From NCBI GenBank assembly GCA_031292625.1, contig JARLGU010000056.1:28744-92743 (forward strand): a DNA stretch of 64,000 bases, read 5' to 3'. The notes beneath the pieces are model-generated. The model did no database searches and was not told the DNA's origin. It saw only the letters and a program-made list of their open reading frames with translations. The DNA is from Capsulimonadaceae bacterium (GTDB lineage: Bacteria; Armatimonadota; Armatimonadia; Armatimonadales; Capsulimonadaceae). The translations under genes were made by a program, and so were the position numbers. The first letter of the stretch is position 1. Every line of letters starts with the position of its first letter. Positions 60,036 to 64,000 of the stretch are shown piece after piece.

Positions 60036-60860
60036 TCAACCGCTCGCCGCGTCTCGTGCGACCTCTCTTTCGCGGCCATGCGTTCCCCGCCGAATCCCGC
60101 GCGGCGTATCGCCCAGTTCCGCGCGAATCAGGCGGCTGAAATAGCGGGGATCCTCAATGCCGACATTCGCGGCGACCATGTTGATCGGAAGGTCGGTGGT
60201 TACGAGCAACTGCCGCGCGCGCGCAACGCGGCGCGTCCGAATGTAATCGACGACCGTGCCGCCGGTTCCTTCTTTAAACAGGCGCGTCAGGTGGTTGTGC
60301 GAAACACCCAACTCCTCGGCAATCGCGGCGATGCTAATCGGCTCCGTCAAATGGTCTTCAATACGCGTCTTTGCCTTCTGAACAAGGCGCTGCTGATGCG
60401 TCAGGATCGAAGTCTCCTCGTGCCGCGCGGACAATTCCAACAGGATGTTCCACAGGCAGACATCCGCGCCTAGGCGGTCGGTGATCCAGATGTGCATCGC
60501 GCGGGAAAACTCCTGGTAAATGCGCGCAAAGTCGTCACCCAGGCTCTGCATCACGGGGATCGATCGATGCTCGCCCGCGCCGTCCGGGAACACGAAGTGC
60601 GCCACCAAATGCATGCACTGGGTCGGATATGTGAACTGCCACGACGTGTTGGGCGGTATCAAGCTTGCGTGGCCGGGGTGGACGTCAATCCTTGCATTCC
60701 CAACGCGAAATTCCGCGTTGTACGTGTAGAGCTGGAAGCACCATTGCTGGGGCTGGCAATAGGACTGGGAGCGGGCTGGACCGTGAAGCCCGTAGGTAAT
60801 ATGCTCAATGACCGGCCGGGAGCCGAGTGGGACGCTGAAAATTGGGATATTTGTTGGCAT
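60036..60860 (-). CDS. AraC-family transcriptional regulator
   Basis: SIAAIAEELGVSHNHLTRLFKEGTGGTVVDYIRTRRVARARQLL...GIEDPRYFSRLIRAELG. Confidence 0.92.
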   Translation of the reverse strand: MPTNIPIFSVPLGSRPVIEHITYGLHGPARSQSYCQPQQWCFQLYTYNAEFRVGNARIDVHPGHASLIPPNTSWQFTYPTQCMHLVAHFVFPDGAGEHRSIPVMQSLGDDFARIYQEFSRAMHIWITDRLGADVCLWNILLELSARHEETSILTHQQRLVQKAKTRIEDHLTEPISIAAIAEELGVSHNHLTRLFKEGTGGTVVDYIRTRRVARARQLLVTTDLPINMVAANVGIEDPRYFSRLIRAELGDTPRGIRRGTHGREREVARDAASG

Positions 60861-61075
60861 TGTGATTTTGTCCACATAAATGTCGAAACAGACGCGTTGT
60901 AATCTCTCTCTCTGAGTGATATTATGCACTAAATAGGTGCGGCTCCCATGCGGATTGATCTCGTTAGCGCCGGATAGCGGAGACCTCCACATGCATGGGC
61001 GGCAAGAACCAAGTCCTGGCGTCGCTTTTCGTCAGGCGCGGCATCTTGTTTATGGCATTCGGAGAGGGACAAACA

Positions 61076-61969
61076 ATGAAACGGGATGGCTTCACTCTAA
61101 TTGAGTTACTTATAGTTATCGCTATCATCGCAATTCTTGCCGCTATTTTGTTTCCCGTATTTGCGACGGCGCGAGAGAAGGCGCGACAAACTGGTTGTAT
61201 GAACAATATGAAGCAGATCGGGCTCGCATTCGTCCAGTATTGTCAGGATTTCGATGAAAATTATCCGAATGGACGCAACGATGCGGCGTCGCCTTCCATG
61301 GATGGCGAAGGATGGTCAAGCCAGGTCTATCCATACGTTAAGAGTCTCGTATCGTATTCGTGCCCGGACGATCAATTTCAGGCGGGCGTTGCGATTTCGA
61401 ACTTGTCGGCCGGCTGCACGTACGCAAGTCAGTACGGAGCCATATCCTTCGCGTACAACCGGAATATCCCGCTGCCTGCAGGCGCTTCGTGTTCACAAGC
61501 GCATCTTAGCGCCCCCGTCGTCACCGTCCTGATGTGCGAGATAACCGGCGGCGTCGCTGCGCCGTCGGTCGCTGACGATGTTGGAAATTGCGGCGGCGTG
61601 AACAAGTACTCGCCATCTACGGACGGTTTGAACATTTACAACTGCGCAAACGATACCCACACCGGAATGACTCAGTTCGCCACCGGATACCTGGGCGGCC
61701 GGGGCGCTGCCGGAGACGGGATCAGTTGGAACGGCTATTCGGGCTGGGGCGTCAGAACCGCATCCGCGGCGAGACATTCCGGAGGCGCGAACTATATTCT
61801 CGCTGACGGGCACGTGAAGTATGCGATGGGCAACGTCGTATCGAACGGAACGCCTGCCGCAGCGGCATCGTCGCCGCAAGTTGCGGGCGCGACGGGCGCG
61901 GCCTGCGGAACGTTAGGGCTATCGGCTCTTACGGGAGCGAATTTTGCGATGACGTTTAGCCCGTTATAG
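61076..61969 (+). CDS. Prepilin-type N-methylation/DUF1559 (H-X9-DG) protein
   Basis: [51 protein letters not shown]. Confidence 0.92.
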   Translation: MKRDGFTLIELLIVIAIIAILAAILFPVFATAREKARQTGCMNNMKQIGLAFVQYCQDFDENYPNGRNDAASPSMDGEGWSSQVYPYVKSLVSYSCPDDQFQAGVAISNLSAGCTYASQYGAISFAYNRNIPLPAGASCSQAHLSAPVVTVLMCEITGGVAAPSVADDVGNCGGVNKYSPSTDGLNIYNCANDTHTGMTQFATGYLGGRGAAGDGISWNGYSGWGVRTASAARHSGGANYILADGHVKYAMGNVVSNGTPAAAASSPQVAGATGAACGTLGLSALTGANFAMTFSPL

Positions 61970-62038
61970 GCGCAACGTCAATAGGTGCAAAGTGTGTGCA
62001 CAATGCGACAATCTTGTGTATGATAGGAGCAAGTTAAA

Positions 62039-63496
62039 GTGAAATATTCAGTGGAAATTCCATCGATCGCGGATGCCGATGTCGTCGTGCTGGGCGGCGG
62101 ACCGGCGGGCATCGGCGCGGCGATTGCAGCGGCGCGGAATGGCGCGCGAACGCTGCTTGTCGAACAGAACGGCGCGCTCGGGGGCATGATGACGCTTGGG
62201 CTCGTCATGCCGCTCTGCGGGCAGTCCACGCGGAAAGGCAATTCTCTTGGCGGAATCGTCGGCGAGTTTCTGACCAGCGTCATCGACGAAAGCAAGCGGT
62301 ATTGCGATGCTCAGGGAAAGGATCACTACGTTTTCTCGTCGCCGCACGTCATGAAGCACGTCGCGCTCCGCATGGCGCTCGACGCTGGGGTGGAGATCCT
62401 ATTCCACGCCTCGCTCGTTGACGCGGTTCGCGAAGGCGACCGGATCACTCAGGTGATCGTCAGCACGAAATCCGGGCTCGGGACGATTCGCGGCGGCGTG
62501 TTCATCGACACGACGGGCGATGGCGATCTGATGTACCGGGCCGGAGAACAGTTCGTAAAGGGCAGCGAACCTGGCGTGATGCGTTCGCTGCTTGGAACGG
62601 GACTGGATCAGGTGCACGACGAGGATCCGGCCAAGGCGACCTACGGCGACTACGACCACAGCGGCTTGATGCAGCCGGTGACCATCATGTTCACCATGGG
62701 CGGGGTCGATGTCGAAAGCGCGCAGCCGCTTTGCAATCTCAAAGTCACTTACGCGCAGATCGGCATCACAAAGGCTGAGTTCCTCAAACTGCCTTATGCC
62801 AACACACCCGGTTTCGTGGTGGACGACACGGACGAAGTGCCGTTGCCGCAAGGGCGCGTGCTGTTCTTCCAAACCCTCCGTCCAGGCGAAGTCGTCATCA
62901 ACATGACGCGCGTCATCGGCATCGACGGAAGCGACGCTTGCGACTTGACGCGCGGCGAGATAGTCTGCCAGCAGCAGGTGTTCTACGTCCTGGACTTCTT
63001 GCGGCGGTTTATTCCCGGCTTCGAGAAGTCCTACTTGATCGAAACCGCCGACGTGCTTGGCGTCCGCGAAACGCGCCGCCTGGTCGGTCGCTACGTCCTT
63101 ACCGGCCGCGAGGCCATCGAGTGCCGTCCGCTGCCCGACGTCATTGCGAACGGAACGTACATTATCGACATACACGATCCACAGGGGAGGCGCAAGGCGA
63201 TTGGCGGAACCATCCACCAGGAGTGCTACGACATTCCGTATCGCAGCTTGACGCCCAAGACGGTCGAGAACCTGCTAGTCGCGGGACGCTGCATCTCAAC
63301 CGACCACGTCGCGCATTCGAGCACGCGCGTGCAAGGGACGTGCATGCTGACCGGACAGGCCGCTGGAACCGCCGCTGCAATGGCGGTCGCTCTCGGCGCG
63401 AGCGTCGGCGACATTCCCGTGTCCCAGTTGCAGGATCGTCTACGCGCAGCCGGCGTCGTGTTCCGCAATTCGGCGGAGGTCGCCGATGTCGCGTGA
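62039..63496 (+). CDS. FAD-dependent oxidoreductase
   Basis: DVVVLGGGPAGIGAAIAAARNGARTLLVEQNGALGGMMT; FIDTTGDGDLMYRAGE. Confidence 0.92.
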   Translation: MKYSVEIPSIADADVVVLGGGPAGIGAAIAAARNGARTLLVEQNGALGGMMTLGLVMPLCGQSTRKGNSLGGIVGEFLTSVIDESKRYCDAQGKDHYVFSSPHVMKHVALRMALDAGVEILFHASLVDAVREGDRITQVIVSTKSGLGTIRGGVFIDTTGDGDLMYRAGEQFVKGSEPGVMRSLLGTGLDQVHDEDPAKATYGDYDHSGLMQPVTIMFTMGGVDVESAQPLCNLKVTYAQIGITKAEFLKLPYANTPGFVVDDTDEVPLPQGRVLFFQTLRPGEVVINMTRVIGIDGSDACDLTRGEIVCQQQVFYVLDFLRRFIPGFEKSYLIETADVLGVRETRRLVGRYVLTGREAIECRPLPDVIANGTYIIDIHDPQGRRKAIGGTIHQECYDIPYRSLTPKTVENLLVAGRCISTDHVAHSSTRVQGTCMLTGQAAGTAAAMAVALGASVGDIPVSQLQDRLRAAGVVFRNSAEVADVA

Positions 63497-63561
63497 GTGA
63501 AAGTCGTTCGGAGCCCACGCGGCGAAGAGCGTACGGCCATTAGCCGGCGCTGCGAGTACAA

Positions 63562-63757
63562 GATTCAAGACGGCTCGTGCCGCCGGGGCACTTTTTTGCT
63601 CGCGCCTCGTTCACGGCGGCGATCGGCAGGGCCGCGTCAACACGCGTACGGCGCTTTGCTTGCTACGGCCGATTGCAGCGCACATCGTGAAGCCATGAAA
63701 TCGCTGTGACGGCCCTTTTCCAAAAACGGCCACGGCGGCCGGGGAGCCGTCTTACAA
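63562..63757 (+). repeat. Dispersed TIR repeat, copy E
   Basis: GATTCAAGACGGCTCGTGCCGCCGGGGCACTTTTTT...GGCCACGGCGGCCGGGGAGCCGTCTTACAA. Confidence 0.85.
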
Positions 63758-63804
63758 TGCCTTTCGATTCTAAGGGGGTAGTTTAATCGGCGCTGCGAGT
63801 ACAA

Positions 63805-64000
63805 GATTCAAGACGGCTCGTGCCGCCGGGGCATCTTTTTGTCCGCGCCGCGTTCACGGCGGCGATTTACGATGCTGCGTCAACACGCGTACGGCCTTTT
63901 GCCTGCTACGGCCAATTGCAGCGCGTATCGGGAAGCTGTGAATGCGGTGTGACGGCCCTTTTCCAAAAACGGCCACGGCGGCCGGGGAGCCGTCTTGCAA
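63805..64000 (+). repeat. Dispersed TIR repeat, copy F (tandem with E, reaches the window edge)
   Basis: GATTCAAGACGGCTCGTGCCGCCGGGGCATCTTTTT...GGCCACGGCGGCCGGGGAGCCGTCTTGCAA; start offset 243 bp from E. Confidence 0.85.

Noticed and set aside
63540-64000. Possible CRISPR array from regularly spaced repeats
   Set aside because: Unit of about 243 bp with similarity over its whole length; no short repeat/unique spacer pattern and no cas genes.

Overview
GC-rich bacterial chromosome segment. The gene content (many glycoside hydrolases, DUF1559 pseudopilin-like proteins, GntR/LacI hybrid and AraC regulators, URO-D-like protein) suggests an Armatimonadota-like soil bacterium, but that is a family-level guess and not proven. 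About 45 convincing CDSs and one tRNA-Gly(GCC) are present. Main blocks: GH2 beta-galactosidase; paired YbjQ/DUF74 proteins; truB; cytochrome b plus molybdopterin oxidoreductase; two chemoreceptors around a Rieske protein; aroC-aroK-aroB; a PASTA/FN3 protein with a degenerate kinase domain; rpe; mcsA-mcsB; ilvE; fliQ-fliR-flhB; a UDP-sugar decarboxylase-like gene; rpoN; and a carbohydrate-utilisation region with GH32, GH2 mannosidase, GH35 and GH38 enzymes. No CRISPR, prophage or transposase gene was seen. The strongest non-genic signals are: (1) a dispersed and locally tandem intergenic repeat family of about 185-330 bp, six copies, with about 23-bp terminal inverted repeats, T-runs just inside the ends and a curiously conserved reading frame; (2) a candidate 73-nt terminator-ended RNA behind a Pho-box-like array of 11-bp-spaced direct repeats at 20.9 kb; (3) an elaborate nested operator/promoter upstream of the GntR-GH38 pair at 56.6 kb. 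All coordinates and motifs were read by eye; no searches were run.
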